Shown: positions 53,599 to 62,942, counted from the first letter of the stretch. The stretch: DNA of 64,000 bases from Sphingomonas sp. PP-CC-1A-547 (GCF_003610375.1 NZ_RAPZ01000010.1:780161-844160); one strand, 5' to 3'. The notes: a model not told the origin generated them from the letters alone. Numbers and translations are program-made.

Positions 53599-55062
53599 CT
53601 ACGGCCGCTTGAAGGTCCAGCGCCCGGCGGGGCTGGCCGGATCGAACGCGGCGAGCGTCGGGGTGCTCGCGCCGATCGCGACGAGCGCCAGGTTTGCGCG
53701 GCCACCCGGTACGGACTTCGGCATGATGCGGTAGGTGCCGTCCGTGAGTTGGTCGATCCGCCACATCTGCTCGGTCGCGCCCGTGAACGCAGGCACCGTC
53801 TCGACCTCGCCCTGCGCGGTCGCCGCGAGCACGCGCGCGGTCCCGGCGATCGTGATCGTGTAATAGGGCGCACCGAAATACCCGCCGCCGCCCGGCGCCG
53901 GCGCAATCGTCCACAATTGGTGCGGGCGGTTCATATAGTCGGCGAGGTCGACGCGGATGCGGCCCTGCGGCCAACCCGCCGAATCCTGCGCCAATGTCTG
54001 GTCGGGGATGGGGCTGACGGGGTCGGTCGGCTTGGCCATGAAGGCGCGGCGCGGGTCGAACGCAATCCTGACGACATCGGTGGCGAGACCGAGCGCGTAG
54101 CCGCTGCGTTCGGACGCGACTTCATAGGTGCCGGGGACGACGTTCTCGCCCGCGACCGGCCAGCCGTCGGCCCAGCGGAGCGGCTCGATCCCCAGCACGC
54201 TGCGGCCGCTGCGATCCATGTCCGCCTCGTAATGCATCGAGAATTTCTCGACGCCGCCGTCGAGTTCGATCAGCCCGAAATGACCGGGACCGACGTTGCG
54301 ATCGCGTGCGCTGACGACCAGCTTGCCGCCGCCGCGCAGCAACGGCGTCCCCATGTGATCGATATACGGCCCGAGCGGACTGCGCGATCGGCCGACGCGG
54401 ATATGGTAGGTCGAATTGGGCCCGTCGCAGCACGTCCCGTGCGTGCCGAGCAAATAATACCAGCCGTCGCGGTGCATCATCGCGGTGGCTTCCATGTCGA
54501 TCGCGACGTCGACCGGCTGATTGCCTGCGACGCGTAAGCCCGTCTTCGGATCGAGTTCGATAATGCGGATCGGCCCGAAATAGGTGCCGTAGGTCAGCCA
54601 CAAATGGCCGTCGACGTACAGGAATGCGGGGTCGATCGCGTCGGCGGTCTCCACCCCATCGCTCGACGCGACCACGCCGACGTCGTGATACTTGAACCGC
54701 GGCGATTTTGGATCGAGCGACAGCGTCCACGTGATCTTGACCTGGCTCGCATGCCCGCCGGACATGCCCCCGCCGCCAACCGCATAGGCGACGTAATAGC
54801 GATCGCCGATCTTGATCACGTCGGGCGCGACGCCGCCGCCGGGACGCTCGGGGCCGCTGCGCCACGTCCAGCCATCGTCCGAGACTAGCCCCCCGCCGCG
54901 CGTGCCGAATGTGTAGTATTTGCCGTCGGACTCGGTCACTGTCGACGGATCGTGGATGAACGTCTCGCCCTGCAACTGCGCGGCGGCGGGCGACGCGCCG
55001 GCGGCGAGGATCGCGGACAGCCCGAGAGCGGCGGCGGCAAGACGCGTCATGAGGGTTTCCAT
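53599..55062 (-). CDS. Secreted GH43 protein with C-terminal ricin-like lectin domain
   Basis: 487 residues from ATG 55062 (METLMTR; ATG 55050 is an alternative). Signal peptide ends ASPAAAQ. Propeller with catalytic-base Asp in FIHDPSTVTESDGKYY, Asp in ADAIDPAFLYVDG, and Glu in IDMEATAMMHRDG; the fold resembles arabinan-active GH43. The last about 130 residues (YMNRPHQLWTI, EQMWRIDQLTDGTYRI) look like a ricin-type beta-trefoil that binds sugar. Only one base separates it from the upstream unknown gene's stop. Probably an arabinanase or arabinofuranosidase. Confidence 0.87.
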   Translation of the reverse strand: METLMTRLAAAALGLSAILAAGASPAAAQLQGETFIHDPSTVTESDGKYYTFGTRGGGLVSDDGWTWRSGPERPGGGVAPDVIKIGDRYYVAYAVGGGGMSGGHASQVKITWTLSLDPKSPRFKYHDVGVVASSDGVETADAIDPAFLYVDGHLWLTYGTYFGPIRIIELDPKTGLRVAGNQPVDVAIDMEATAMMHRDGWYYLLGTHGTCCDGPNSTYHIRVGRSRSPLGPYIDHMGTPLLRGGGKLVVSARDRNVGPGHFGLIELDGGVEKFSMHYEADMDRSGRSVLGIEPLRWADGWPVAGENVVPGTYEVASERSGYALGLATDVVRIAFDPRRAFMAKPTDPVSPIPDQTLAQDSAGWPQGRIRVDLADYMNRPHQLWTIAPAPGGGGYFGAPYYTITIAGTARVLAATAQGEVETVPAFTGATEQMWRIDQLTDGTYRIMPKSVPGGRANLALVAIGASTPTLAAFDPASPAGRWTFKRP

Positions 55063-55063
55063 G

Positions 55064-55789
55064 CTAGCGGACATCGGTCTTGAGGTCGGTGATCGGGCGG
55101 CCGGCCTCATCGACGAAGCGCACGCAGAAGTCGCTCAGGCCGGGTCCGTTGATCACCGCGCCGCGCAGGACGTTGCGGCCCTTGCGCAGCGTCACGCGGT
55201 CCGACAGCACGTCGTCCATCACCATGCGGCGATCGTTGAACAGCCCGGCCGCCTCCTTGCCGTTCAGCCACCAGATCGACGCCGAGTTCGACCCGACTGC
55301 CAGCCGCACGTCGCGCATCTCGCGCGGGCTGTCGACGATCGTCACCGCCCAGAAGATCACGCCGTAGGTCGGCTTGCCGAGCCCCTTGGCGAAGCTGAAC
55401 AGCTTGACGTCGAACGCGCCGGAATCAAGCGCGTGCCAGCGCAGCGGTTGCGCCGCTTTCACGACCTGGCCGTCGCGCGGGATCGCCGTGAACTGGCCGG
55501 GGAAATACTCCGTGGTCAGCGCCTGCCGGACATAGGTGGCGGTAAAGCCCGTATTGCTGCGGTTGGGCTTGTCGATCGGCTCGAGCAACAGCCAGCGACG
55601 CAGGAACCCGTCGCTGTCGGGCGTCGTGGCGCCTTGCGTCACCGGCTGGAAATACGGCGCGAGACCGGCCGCCGGTGGCAGCGCCGTATCCTGTCCGTTC
55701 GCGCCGGACGACATCCCGGCCAGCGCACCCAACGCCAGCAGCGGCGCGGCGCGCAGCCCGATCGCCCGAACCCTCGTGAAGCGCATCAT
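55064..55789 (-). CDS. Secreted beta-sandwich protein of unknown function
   Basis: 241 residues; tandem ATGs at 55789 and 55786, after GGGGGAG. Signal peptide ends near GANGQD. Not a family I can name. Visible: YFQPVTQGATTPDSDGFLRR, LLLEPIDKPNRSNTGF, then VGSNSASIWWLNGKEA, LRKGRNVLRGAVING. The W-x-NG-K-E and L-R-G-x-N pattern is that of galactose-binding-like jelly rolls found in GH2 proteins and some esterases. No catalytic set is evident. It lies between GH43 and an alpha/beta hydrolase with 1- and 23-base spacings, so it belongs to the polysaccharide operon and may be a sugar-binding protein. Confidence 0.7.
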   Translation of the reverse strand: MMRFTRVRAIGLRAAPLLALGALAGMSSGANGQDTALPPAAGLAPYFQPVTQGATTPDSDGFLRRWLLLEPIDKPNRSNTGFTATYVRQALTTEYFPGQFTAIPRDGQVVKAAQPLRWHALDSGAFDVKLFSFAKGLGKPTYGVIFWAVTIVDSPREMRDVRLAVGSNSASIWWLNGKEAAGLFNDRRMVMDDVLSDRVTLRKGRNVLRGAVINGPGLSDFCVRFVDEAGRPITDLKTDVR

Positions 55790-55812
55790 ACCCGTCTCCC
55801 CCTGCATCAATG

Positions 55813-56733
55813 TCATCGCCGTACGAGCATGCCGTTGGCGTCGAGCCAGTGCATGAAATCCTCGAACCAGCCGGTGCTGGTCGTGCCCTTCTTGCCCAGC
55901 CCGAAGCCGTGCCCGCCCGCCTGGTACAGGTGGAACTCGACCGGCTTCCCCGCCTTCTGCCAGGAGTCGATCAGGCCGAATCCCTTGTTGGCGAACAGCG
56001 GGTCGTTGGCGGCGAGCACCGCGAACAGCGGCGGGGCGTCGGCCGGCACCTTCACCGCCTCCATCGATCCATAGATCGGCGCGATGAAGGCGAGATGCGT
56101 GTCGGGCGCGGCCAGTGCGGTCGCCATCGTCGTCATCGCCCCCGCTGAGAAGCCCACCATGCCGACACGGGCGGGGTCGACCTTCCACTCGGTCGCGCGC
56201 GTCCGCACCAAAGCGACAGCCGCGCGTGCATCGGCGATCTGGTCGCTAAGCCCGGCGATCGCCTCGTCCGGGCTCATCCGTCGCTGCGGTTGCGCGGCGC
56301 CCGCGAACATGGCCGTGACCGACTGCTCGAACCCGCCCATGTCCGCCGGCGTCGGCTTCAGCCGGTATTTCAGCACGAACGCCGCGATGCCGCGGTCGGC
56401 GAGCGCCTTCGCCACGCGCCAGCCCTCGTTCTCCATCGACAGCATGAGAAAACCGCCGCCCGGCGCGACGATCACAGCCGCGCCGGTCGCCTTGGCCGGA
56501 TCTGGCAGGAACGGCGTCAGCGTCGCGGACGTGACGTTGCGCGTCATCGCGACGCCGTACTGGCTGAACCACGCCTCGGGTGCGGCCTGCCCCTTCACGC
56601 CGCCGGTGTTGAGCGGGATCGCACTCGGCTCGGCCGGAGCCGCCGTCGCGGTCATCCGCGCGTCCTGCGCCAACACCGGCGTCGCCAGTGCCAGCGCGCT
56701 CGCCAACAACCCAAATCTGATCGACCAACGCAT
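55813..56733 (-). CDS. Secreted alpha/beta-hydrolase (acetyl esterase-like)
   Basis: 306 residues. Signal peptide MRWSIRFGLLASALALATPV to LAQ. Oxyanion motif VAPGGGF, nucleophile Ser196 in GFSAGAM, acid Asp in AANDPLF, His in GGHGFGLGKKG: a complete triad. Similar to BD-FAE-type acetyl-xylan/feruloyl esterases and dienelactone-hydrolase-like enzymes. The next gene upstream, the carboxylesterase, ends 32 bases away; the unknown beta-sandwich gene follows by 23 bases. An acetyl-xylan esterase role is inferred from neighbours. Confidence 0.85.
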   Translation of the reverse strand: MRWSIRFGLLASALALATPVLAQDARMTATAAPAEPSAIPLNTGGVKGQAAPEAWFSQYGVAMTRNVTSATLTPFLPDPAKATGAAVIVAPGGGFLMLSMENEGWRVAKALADRGIAAFVLKYRLKPTPADMGGFEQSVTAMFAGAAQPQRRMSPDEAIAGLSDQIADARAAVALVRTRATEWKVDPARVGMVGFSAGAMTTMATALAAPDTHLAFIAPIYGSMEAVKVPADAPPLFAVLAANDPLFANKGFGLIDSWQKAGKPVEFHLYQAGGHGFGLGKKGTTSTGWFEDFMHWLDANGMLVRR

Positions 56734-56765
56734 CGCCTTCTCCCCCCTTATTATTCGTCACACGC

Positions 56766-58421
56766 TCACGACAGCAGGATTCGCCGAGCCGCACCCTCGG
56801 GATCGTCGACCATGCGGCTCGTGGTATCGAACACCATCGTCTGGCAGCGCTGCGGATCGGTCGGCGTCCAGGTTAGCCCCGGCTGGCTCGGATTGCCGGT
56901 CCGCGCGAAGTTCGCCCATGCGGTCGACATCGTCCGTGCGACGCGCTGTGCTTCGGGCGTATTGCCGGTGCCCTGGTCGCAGAGCGCGGTGTTGTCGAAG
57001 CAAAAGGCGAGGTCGGCGGTATGCCATGCGCCCGCGACGCCGCCGAGTTGCGGCGACTGCCACTGGAACAGATATTGGTACACCGGCGCGCCGCGCTGCG
57101 CATGTTTCAGGCGGACCATGTCCTGCACGCGGTTGCGGTTCTGCAGGCCCTGCACGCCGTACGCCAGCGTCCGCACCGCCTTTTCGGGATGCGCCTGCTT
57201 CATCGCCGCGATCAGCCGCCCGGCCTTGTCGCCCCCCATCTGCGTGGTGAGATCGGTCCGCCACTGCGCCTCGCTAGGGTTATAGCCCCAGCGCATGCCC
57301 TCCTCGCTGACATTGCCGATCATCACCGGCACGTCGCGCGACACCGCAGGCCCAATGTCCGAGTAGGAGCGGACGTCGATCACCTTGCCGTCGAGCGTCG
57401 GGTTCCAGCCCACGCGCGGTGTCAGCGAAGGCCCCATCGGCCCGCGCGGACCATTGATCTCGGTCGCGACCTTGTTGCCGGCGTCGAACAGCGGCTTCCA
57501 CGCGATCCGCTGGAGCGCGCCCAGATCCTTCGGCCCGATGTTCAGTTCACGCAGCACGCGCCGCGAGAAATCGCGCGACTGTTCGGCGGTCGGCAGCGAC
57601 CCGCCCCCGCCCGACTGCACCGCGGCACGGTGGATCAGGCCCTTGCCGGTCGCCATGCCGAGCAACGTCGTCACCTTCGATCCGCCGCCCGATTGGCCGT
57701 AGATCATCACGGCGTCGGGATCGCCGCCGAACCGCGCGATGTTCTCCTGCACCCAGCGCAACGCCGCGACGCAATCGTTCATGCTGACGTTGACCGACGT
57801 ATCGTACGCGGCGCCGCCGACCTCGGTCAGGTCGAGGAACCCGAGTACGTTCAGCCGGTGGTTGATCGATACCTGCACCACGTCGTGATGCCGCGCCATC
57901 TGCGCGCCGTCATGCGAGGCGAGTTCGTACGACGATCCGAACGCGAAACCGCCGCCGTGGAAATACACCATCACCGGCCGCTTGCCCGACAGCGACGGCG
58001 TCCAGACGTTCAGCTTCAGCATGTCCTCGCCAATGAACCCGTCGGTCCATTGCTGGAGGAACGTGTGCTCTACGGCACTAAAGTCGTGGAGCGTCTGCGG
58101 GCAGTTCGCGCCGTAGGACAGCGTGTCGCGCGTCTCGGTCCAGCGCTGCGGCGGCTTGGCAGGCAGCCAGCGGTTCTCGCCGCCGGTATCTGCACCGTAA
58201 GGCACGCCCTTGAAGGTGTAGATGCCGTCCGAGACATAGCCGCGGACCGGACCGTATTGCGTCCGCGCAATCGCCGATTGCGGCGTGGAACAGGTGCCGG
58301 CGCGCGATGCGGACGATCCGGACGCAGCACGCGCGTGACCGATACCGGGCAGCATCAGCCCCGCCCCGGTGGCGATCGATGCAAGCATCGCACGACGACG
58401 ATCGACGGTTGGCCCGGTCAT
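56766..58421 (-). CDS. Tat-exported type-B carboxylesterase/lipase
   Basis: 551 residues from ATG 58421 (AGAGG upstream). An RR-containing signal (VDRRRAMLASIATGAGLML) suggests Tat export. Type-B family blocks: GPVRGYVSDGIYTFKGVPYG, YGANCPQ, EDMLKLNVWTP, VYFHGGGFAFGS, NHRLNVLGFLDL, nucleophile region IYGQSGGGSK, and the C-terminal His region AGAWHTADLAFCFDN. Cleaves carboxylic esters; in this setting probably acyl or glucuronoyl-linked esters on plant wall material, an inference. First gene of the minus-strand operon, with motif ACTCATACAA upstream. Confidence 0.87.
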   Translation of the reverse strand: MTGPTVDRRRAMLASIATGAGLMLPGIGHARAASGSSASRAGTCSTPQSAIARTQYGPVRGYVSDGIYTFKGVPYGADTGGENRWLPAKPPQRWTETRDTLSYGANCPQTLHDFSAVEHTFLQQWTDGFIGEDMLKLNVWTPSLSGKRPVMVYFHGGGFAFGSSYELASHDGAQMARHHDVVQVSINHRLNVLGFLDLTEVGGAAYDTSVNVSMNDCVAALRWVQENIARFGGDPDAVMIYGQSGGGSKVTTLLGMATGKGLIHRAAVQSGGGGSLPTAEQSRDFSRRVLRELNIGPKDLGALQRIAWKPLFDAGNKVATEINGPRGPMGPSLTPRVGWNPTLDGKVIDVRSYSDIGPAVSRDVPVMIGNVSEEGMRWGYNPSEAQWRTDLTTQMGGDKAGRLIAAMKQAHPEKAVRTLAYGVQGLQNRNRVQDMVRLKHAQRGAPVYQYLFQWQSPQLGGVAGAWHTADLAFCFDNTALCDQGTGNTPEAQRVARTMSTAWANFARTGNPSQPGLTWTPTDPQRCQTMVFDTTSRMVDDPEGAARRILLS

Positions 58422-58498
58422 CCTCTTCTCCCTATCGGTTGCGTGCAGGCTGTTCTCCGACGTCCCGAAACCGGAACCGTCGCGTGCCCTTTGCAACC

Positions 58499-58508
58499 TT
58501 GTATGAGT
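58499..58508 (-). promoter_or_regulatory. Shared motif ACTCATACAA (copy 2) in the carboxylesterase/GH9 promoter
   Basis: Minus-strand ACTCATACAA, identical to 35116-35125, followed by GGTTGCAA, echoing TTGCAT at copy 1. It lies 78 bases before the carboxylesterase ATG in a 217-base divergent gap. Confidence 0.5.
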
Positions 58509-58570
58509 ATTAGGGTGATACCGCTATCCTGTCCATATGCGAACAGTGACAGCGGGTGGCGTATGCGATT

Positions 58571-58582
58571 GTTAGCGCTATA
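58571..58582 (+). promoter_or_regulatory. LacI-type operator candidate upstream of GH9
   Basis: GTTAGCGCTATA contains the 8-base palindrome TAGCGCTA (58573-58580), also present at 62933-62940. It lies about 56 bases before the GH9 start, a normal operator distance. Confidence 0.5.
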
Positions 58583-58638
58583 GTCACCGGAATAGCAGGC
58601 GAATCCAACGCCGCATGACAATACCGGAGAGGAAAACC

Positions 58639-61200
58639 ATGGCGGCCAAATCCGCATTCTGCCTGATCGCGACCCTGCTCGCGAGCGCCGCGCCCGCAAT
58701 CGCTCAGACAAGCCCGCGCGCCGCGTCGACCGACCTGACGCTCAACGCCGCCGGCTATTACGAGGCGCCGGCCGCCAACGTGCTCGTCTTCTCCAACTGG
58801 TATGACGGCCTGTTCGCCGATTCGAAGATCAGTGGCGTCGAGATCATCCAGCAGGGCGAACGCATCGCCACCAACGGCGACGTCCGCCTGTCCTCCACGC
58901 CCGGCCAATGGGACGCGATCGGACGCCTGGTAGACCGCAAGATCGACGCCGCGACCGGCGCGATCACCGTTACGCTCGAATATCCCGACTATAAATGGCG
59001 CTACCGCGTGCGCTCGGAAAAGCGTGGCGGGGCGGTCGCCGTTTCGGTGATCCTCGACCAGCCCGTGCCGGCTGCGCTCGCGGGGAAGGCCGGGTTCAAC
59101 CTCGAATTTCTCCCCGCCGCCTATTTCCACCACAGCTACATGGCGGACGGCGTCAGCGGTGCGTTCCCGGTCTATCCGGCCGACGCGATGATCCGGACGC
59201 CGCAGCGCAACGCGGCGAGCGGGCGCGCGGAAGGCCCCGGCGCCGAACCGACCGCGATCGCCAGGGGCAGCCGCTTCGTGCTCGCACCCGAGGATCCGGC
59301 ACGCCGGGTGACGATCCGCTCGACCGCCGAGGTGCAATTGTTCGACGGTCGCAACCAGGCGCAGAATGGCTGGTTCGTACTCCGCTCGCTGCTACCGGTC
59401 GGGCGCACCGGCACCGTGCTCGAATGGACGATCCAGCCCAACAGCGTACCGGGCTGGCTCCGTCCCCCGGTGATCGCGCATTCGCAACTCGGCTACACGC
59501 CCGACGCGCGGAAGGTCGCGACGATCGAACTCGACCGCAACGATCGCCGCCTGCTGCCCGCGCGCCTGCTCCGCGTCGGCGAGGATGGCAGCATGACGCC
59601 GGTGCCGACCGCGCCCGCCAAGCGCTGGGGCGACTATCTGCGCTACAGCTATCTGCAACTCGATTTCAGCGCGGTCCGCCAGCCCGGCACCTATGTGCTC
59701 GACTACGGCACCACGCGCACCGCACCGTTCCGGATCGCCGCCGACGCCTATGCCGGCGCGTGGCATCCGACGCTCGACGTCTATTTCCCGGTCGCGATGG
59801 ACCATATGTTCGTCAACGAAGGCTACCGCGTCTGGCACGGCGACGCGCACCGCGACGATGCCCGCCAAGCGCCGACCGACCACGAGCATATCGACCTTTA
59901 TGCGCAGGGGCCGACCACCGACACGAAGTTCAAGTCCGGCGAACACATCCCCGGTCTCGCGGTCGGCGGATGGTTCGACGCGGGCGACTACGACATCCGC
60001 ACCCAGTCGCAATATCAGGTGATCCGCTCGCTGGTCGACAGCTGGGAGCGCTGGCACCCGATGCGCGATACCACCGCGATCGACTGGACCCGGCGCAAGA
60101 CCGAGATCCACGTGCCCGACGGTACGCCCGATCTCGTCCAGCAGATCCGCCACGGCACGCTGCAACTCGTCGCGCAGTTCGACGCGGTCGGCCACGCGAT
60201 CCACGGCATCGTCGAGCCCGACGTCGCGCAATACACGCATCTCGGCGACGCCTCGACCAAGACCGACGGGCTGGTCTACGATCCCGCGCTAAAGCTCGGC
60301 GAGGAAAAGAACGGCCGCAGCGGCACGCCCGACGATCGCTGGGCATTCACGACCAAGGCTTCCGCGCTGAACTACGGCTCGATCGCCGGGCTGGCGGCGG
60401 CATCGCGCGCGCTTGCCGAGGTCGATCCCGCGCTGTCGAAGAAGGCGCTCGGCATCGCAACGCGGACCTGGGCGGAGGAACAGTCGCACGCGCCCGATCT
60501 GTACCAGCACGGCAACACCACCGGCGGGCCGCTCGATGCCGAGCGCTTCTCCGCCGCGGTCGAACTGCTCCGCACGACGCGCGATCCTCGCTATGCCGAT
60601 GCGGTCCAGTCGCTGTGGCCGGCGATGGAAAAGACGTTCGCCTTTACCCTGCGCGATGCGGTGGCGGCGATTCCGTTCATGCCGCCGACCTATCGCGCGG
60701 CGATGATCCCGGCGGTGCGCGCCTATGCCGCCGCCGCCGAGACCGCGGCCAAGGCCAATCCGTTCGGCGTGCCGATCACCACCGGCGGATGGGCGGGCAG
60801 CGGCACCGTGCTCGGCTATGCGATGAACGCGTACACGCTGCACAAGGCGTTCCCGGAAATCATGCCTGCCGACGCGGTGTTCCGCGGGCTCGAGTTTCTG
60901 GTCGGCAACCACCCCGCGTCCGACGTGTCGTTCGTCTCCGCGGTCGGCACCGTCTCGAAGGAGGTCGCCTACGGCAACAACCGCGCCGACTTCTCGTTCA
61001 TCGCCGGCGGCGTCGTGCCGGGCGTGCTCATCATCAAGCCGGACTTCCCCGAGAACCATGAAGACTGGCCGTTCTTCTGGGGCGAGAACGAATACGTCAT
61101 CCCCGAAGGCGCGATGTGGATCGAACTCGCGCAAGCCGCGCAGGAGCTCGCCGTGGCGGCTGGGTCCAAGCCAACCCAGACAGCGAACGCAACCAAGTGA
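58639..61200 (+). CDS. Secreted glycoside hydrolase family 9 (cellulase-type) enzyme
   Basis: 853 residues; ATG 58639 has GGAGAGG upstream, so I prefer it to ATG 58615. Signal peptide ends PAIAQ. A first about 270-residue beta region, then an Ig-like N-terminal domain typical of GH9 (VIAHSQLGYTPDARKVATIE), then the (alpha/alpha)6 barrel with DAGDYD at 447-452 (nucleophile/base pair) and the C-terminal acid Glu816 in FFWGENEYVI; HPASDVSFVS is the His/Asp block. GH9 cuts beta-1,4-glucans, so cellulose, xyloglucan or mixed-linkage glucan is a probable target. GH43 starts 8 bases after. Confidence 0.9.
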   Translation: MAAKSAFCLIATLLASAAPAIAQTSPRAASTDLTLNAAGYYEAPAANVLVFSNWYDGLFADSKISGVEIIQQGERIATNGDVRLSSTPGQWDAIGRLVDRKIDAATGAITVTLEYPDYKWRYRVRSEKRGGAVAVSVILDQPVPAALAGKAGFNLEFLPAAYFHHSYMADGVSGAFPVYPADAMIRTPQRNAASGRAEGPGAEPTAIARGSRFVLAPEDPARRVTIRSTAEVQLFDGRNQAQNGWFVLRSLLPVGRTGTVLEWTIQPNSVPGWLRPPVIAHSQLGYTPDARKVATIELDRNDRRLLPARLLRVGEDGSMTPVPTAPAKRWGDYLRYSYLQLDFSAVRQPGTYVLDYGTTRTAPFRIAADAYAGAWHPTLDVYFPVAMDHMFVNEGYRVWHGDAHRDDARQAPTDHEHIDLYAQGPTTDTKFKSGEHIPGLAVGGWFDAGDYDIRTQSQYQVIRSLVDSWERWHPMRDTTAIDWTRRKTEIHVPDGTPDLVQQIRHGTLQLVAQFDAVGHAIHGIVEPDVAQYTHLGDASTKTDGLVYDPALKLGEEKNGRSGTPDDRWAFTTKASALNYGSIAGLAAASRALAEVDPALSKKALGIATRTWAEEQSHAPDLYQHGNTTGGPLDAERFSAAVELLRTTRDPRYADAVQSLWPAMEKTFAFTLRDAVAAIPFMPPTYRAAMIPAVRAYAAAAETAAKANPFGVPITTGGWAGSGTVLGYAMNAYTLHKAFPEIMPADAVFRGLEFLVGNHPASDVSFVSAVGTVSKEVAYGNNRADFSFIAGGVVPGVLIIKPDFPENHEDWPFFWGENEYVIPEGAMWIELAQAAQELAVAAGSKPTQTANATK

Positions 61201-61208
61201 GAATTGCC

Positions 61209-62852
61209 ATGAAAATCCAGACATTAGGACTGCTCGCAGGTCTCGCCTTAGGAACGCCCGCCTTCGCCAGCGACGCACCGCGGTTCAGCAGCTTCAGCTA
61301 TGACGGGCACACGCAGGAAAAGGTCAGCGTCGGCCCCGGCCAATATCGTAACCCGATCCTGTCGGGCTATTATCCCGATCCGTCGGTGACGCGCGTCGGC
61401 GACGACTATTACCTCGTCCTTTCCTCGTTCGCGCACTTCCCCGGCCTGCCGATCTTCAAATCGAAGGACCTGGTGAACTGGACGCAGATCGGCAACGCGA
61501 TCGACCGGCCGGAGCAACTCGACTTCACCGGGATGCGCACGTCGCAGGCGGTGTTCGCGCCCGACATCTCGTATCACGACGGCGTCTTCTACATCGTCAA
61601 CACGTGCGTCGAGTGCAAAGGCAATTTCGTCATCACCGCGAAGGACCCGGCGGGGCCGTGGTCGAACCCGATCTGGCTGCCGTTCGAAGGCATCGACCCG
61701 TCGATCTACTGGGAAGGCGACAAGGCGTATATCGTCAACAACCGCGCGCCCGCCGAGCCGCCGCGCTACGACGGCCACCGCGCAATCTGGATCCAGGAAT
61801 ATGACTGGCGCGCGGGAAAAATGGTCGGCGACAGCACGCAGCTGATCAACGGCGGCGTCGACATCGCCAAGAAGCCGGTCTGGATCGAGGGCCCGCATAT
61901 CTTCCGCAAGGACGGCTATTATTACCTGACCGCGGCAGAAGGAGGCACCAGCGTCAACCACTCGCAGGTCGCACTTCGCTCGAAATCACTCCGCGGGCCC
62001 TATGTCCCGTTCGCCGGCAATCCGATCCTGACGCAACGCGACCTCGACCCAGCGCGTCCCAACCCGGTTACCTCGACCGGCCATGCGAAGCTCGTCGAGA
62101 CGCAGAACGGCGACTGGTACGCAACCTTCCTCGGCGTCCGTCCGTACGAGGGCGACTCGTACAACATCGGCCGCGAGACATTCATGTTAGCGGTAACGTG
62201 GAAGGATGGCTGGCCGATCATTCTGCCCAAGAGCCAGCCGGTCCCGTTCGTTGGCACCAAGCCCAGGCTGCCCGCGAGTCCGCCGAGCCGCATCCCAACC
62301 AGCGGCGATTTCGGCTATGTCGACAGCTTCGACGGCAGCAAGCTGGCGATGCAATGGGTCGGCGTACGCACGCCCAAGACGCCCTTCTACCGGCTCGACC
62401 ACGGCGACCTGATCCTCGACCGCGGCGGACGCATCGGCGATCTTTCCAAGGTGCCGTCGTTCGTCGGACGCCGCCAACAGCATCACGTCGCGACGATGTC
62501 GACCACCGTCCGCTTCGCCCCCGACACCGATGGCGATCGCGCAGGCCTTGTCGCGATGCAGAGCGACGCGAACTATGTGTTCTTCGGCATCACCCGGATT
62601 GCCGGCATGCCCGTCGTCGCGCTCTACACCACCGACAAGGGTAAGGAACAACTGGTCGCCTCCGCACCCGTCACCGGCACGGGCCCCGTCACGCTGACGA
62701 TCCGCGCCAACGGCGGCACGATGGCGTTCGATTACGACGGCACCGGCGGCAAGAAGACCCTCGCGCACGACGTCGATGCGCGCATTCTCAGCACCAAGAC
62801 CGCAGGCGGCTTCGTCGGCACGCTGGTCGGTCCCTATGCGTGGAGGAAGTGA
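61209..62852 (+). CDS. Secreted GH43 beta-xylosidase/arabinofuranosidase
   Basis: 547 residues from ATG 61209; the frame extends upstream into GH9 but the signal peptide MKIQTLGLLAGLALGTPAFA fixes the start. General base Asp57 in GYYPDPSVTRVGDDYYLVLSS, Asp in EGIDPSIYWEGDK, acid Glu in VWIEGPHIFRKDGYYYL; C-terminal concanavalin-like domain (GYVDSFDGSKLAMQWVGVR). The layout is that of xylosidase-type GH43 enzymes that need the C-terminal lobe. Probably co-transcribed with GH9. Confidence 0.92.
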   Translation: MKIQTLGLLAGLALGTPAFASDAPRFSSFSYDGHTQEKVSVGPGQYRNPILSGYYPDPSVTRVGDDYYLVLSSFAHFPGLPIFKSKDLVNWTQIGNAIDRPEQLDFTGMRTSQAVFAPDISYHDGVFYIVNTCVECKGNFVITAKDPAGPWSNPIWLPFEGIDPSIYWEGDKAYIVNNRAPAEPPRYDGHRAIWIQEYDWRAGKMVGDSTQLINGGVDIAKKPVWIEGPHIFRKDGYYYLTAAEGGTSVNHSQVALRSKSLRGPYVPFAGNPILTQRDLDPARPNPVTSTGHAKLVETQNGDWYATFLGVRPYEGDSYNIGRETFMLAVTWKDGWPIILPKSQPVPFVGTKPRLPASPPSRIPTSGDFGYVDSFDGSKLAMQWVGVRTPKTPFYRLDHGDLILDRGGRIGDLSKVPSFVGRRQQHHVATMSTTVRFAPDTDGDRAGLVAMQSDANYVFFGITRIAGMPVVALYTTDKGKEQLVASAPVTGTGPVTLTIRANGGTMAFDYDGTGGKKTLAHDVDARILSTKTAGGFVGTLVGPYAWRK

Positions 62853-62930
62853 GCCGAGTAGGTCCACAGGCGACTAAGGTCATGTCGACAGTCGTCCGCC
62901 CGGCGTGCTAAGAGTTGACACGTTTCGTAC

Positions 62931-62942
62931 GGTAGCGCTACC
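62931..62942 (+). promoter_or_regulatory. Perfect LacI-type operator candidate upstream of the last GH43
   Basis: GGTAGCGCTACC is a perfect 12-base palindrome. A TTGACA -35-like box lies at 62915-62920, so the palindrome would overlap the -10 region, as expected for a repressor site. The GH43 ATG is 60 bases further on. Confidence 0.6.
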
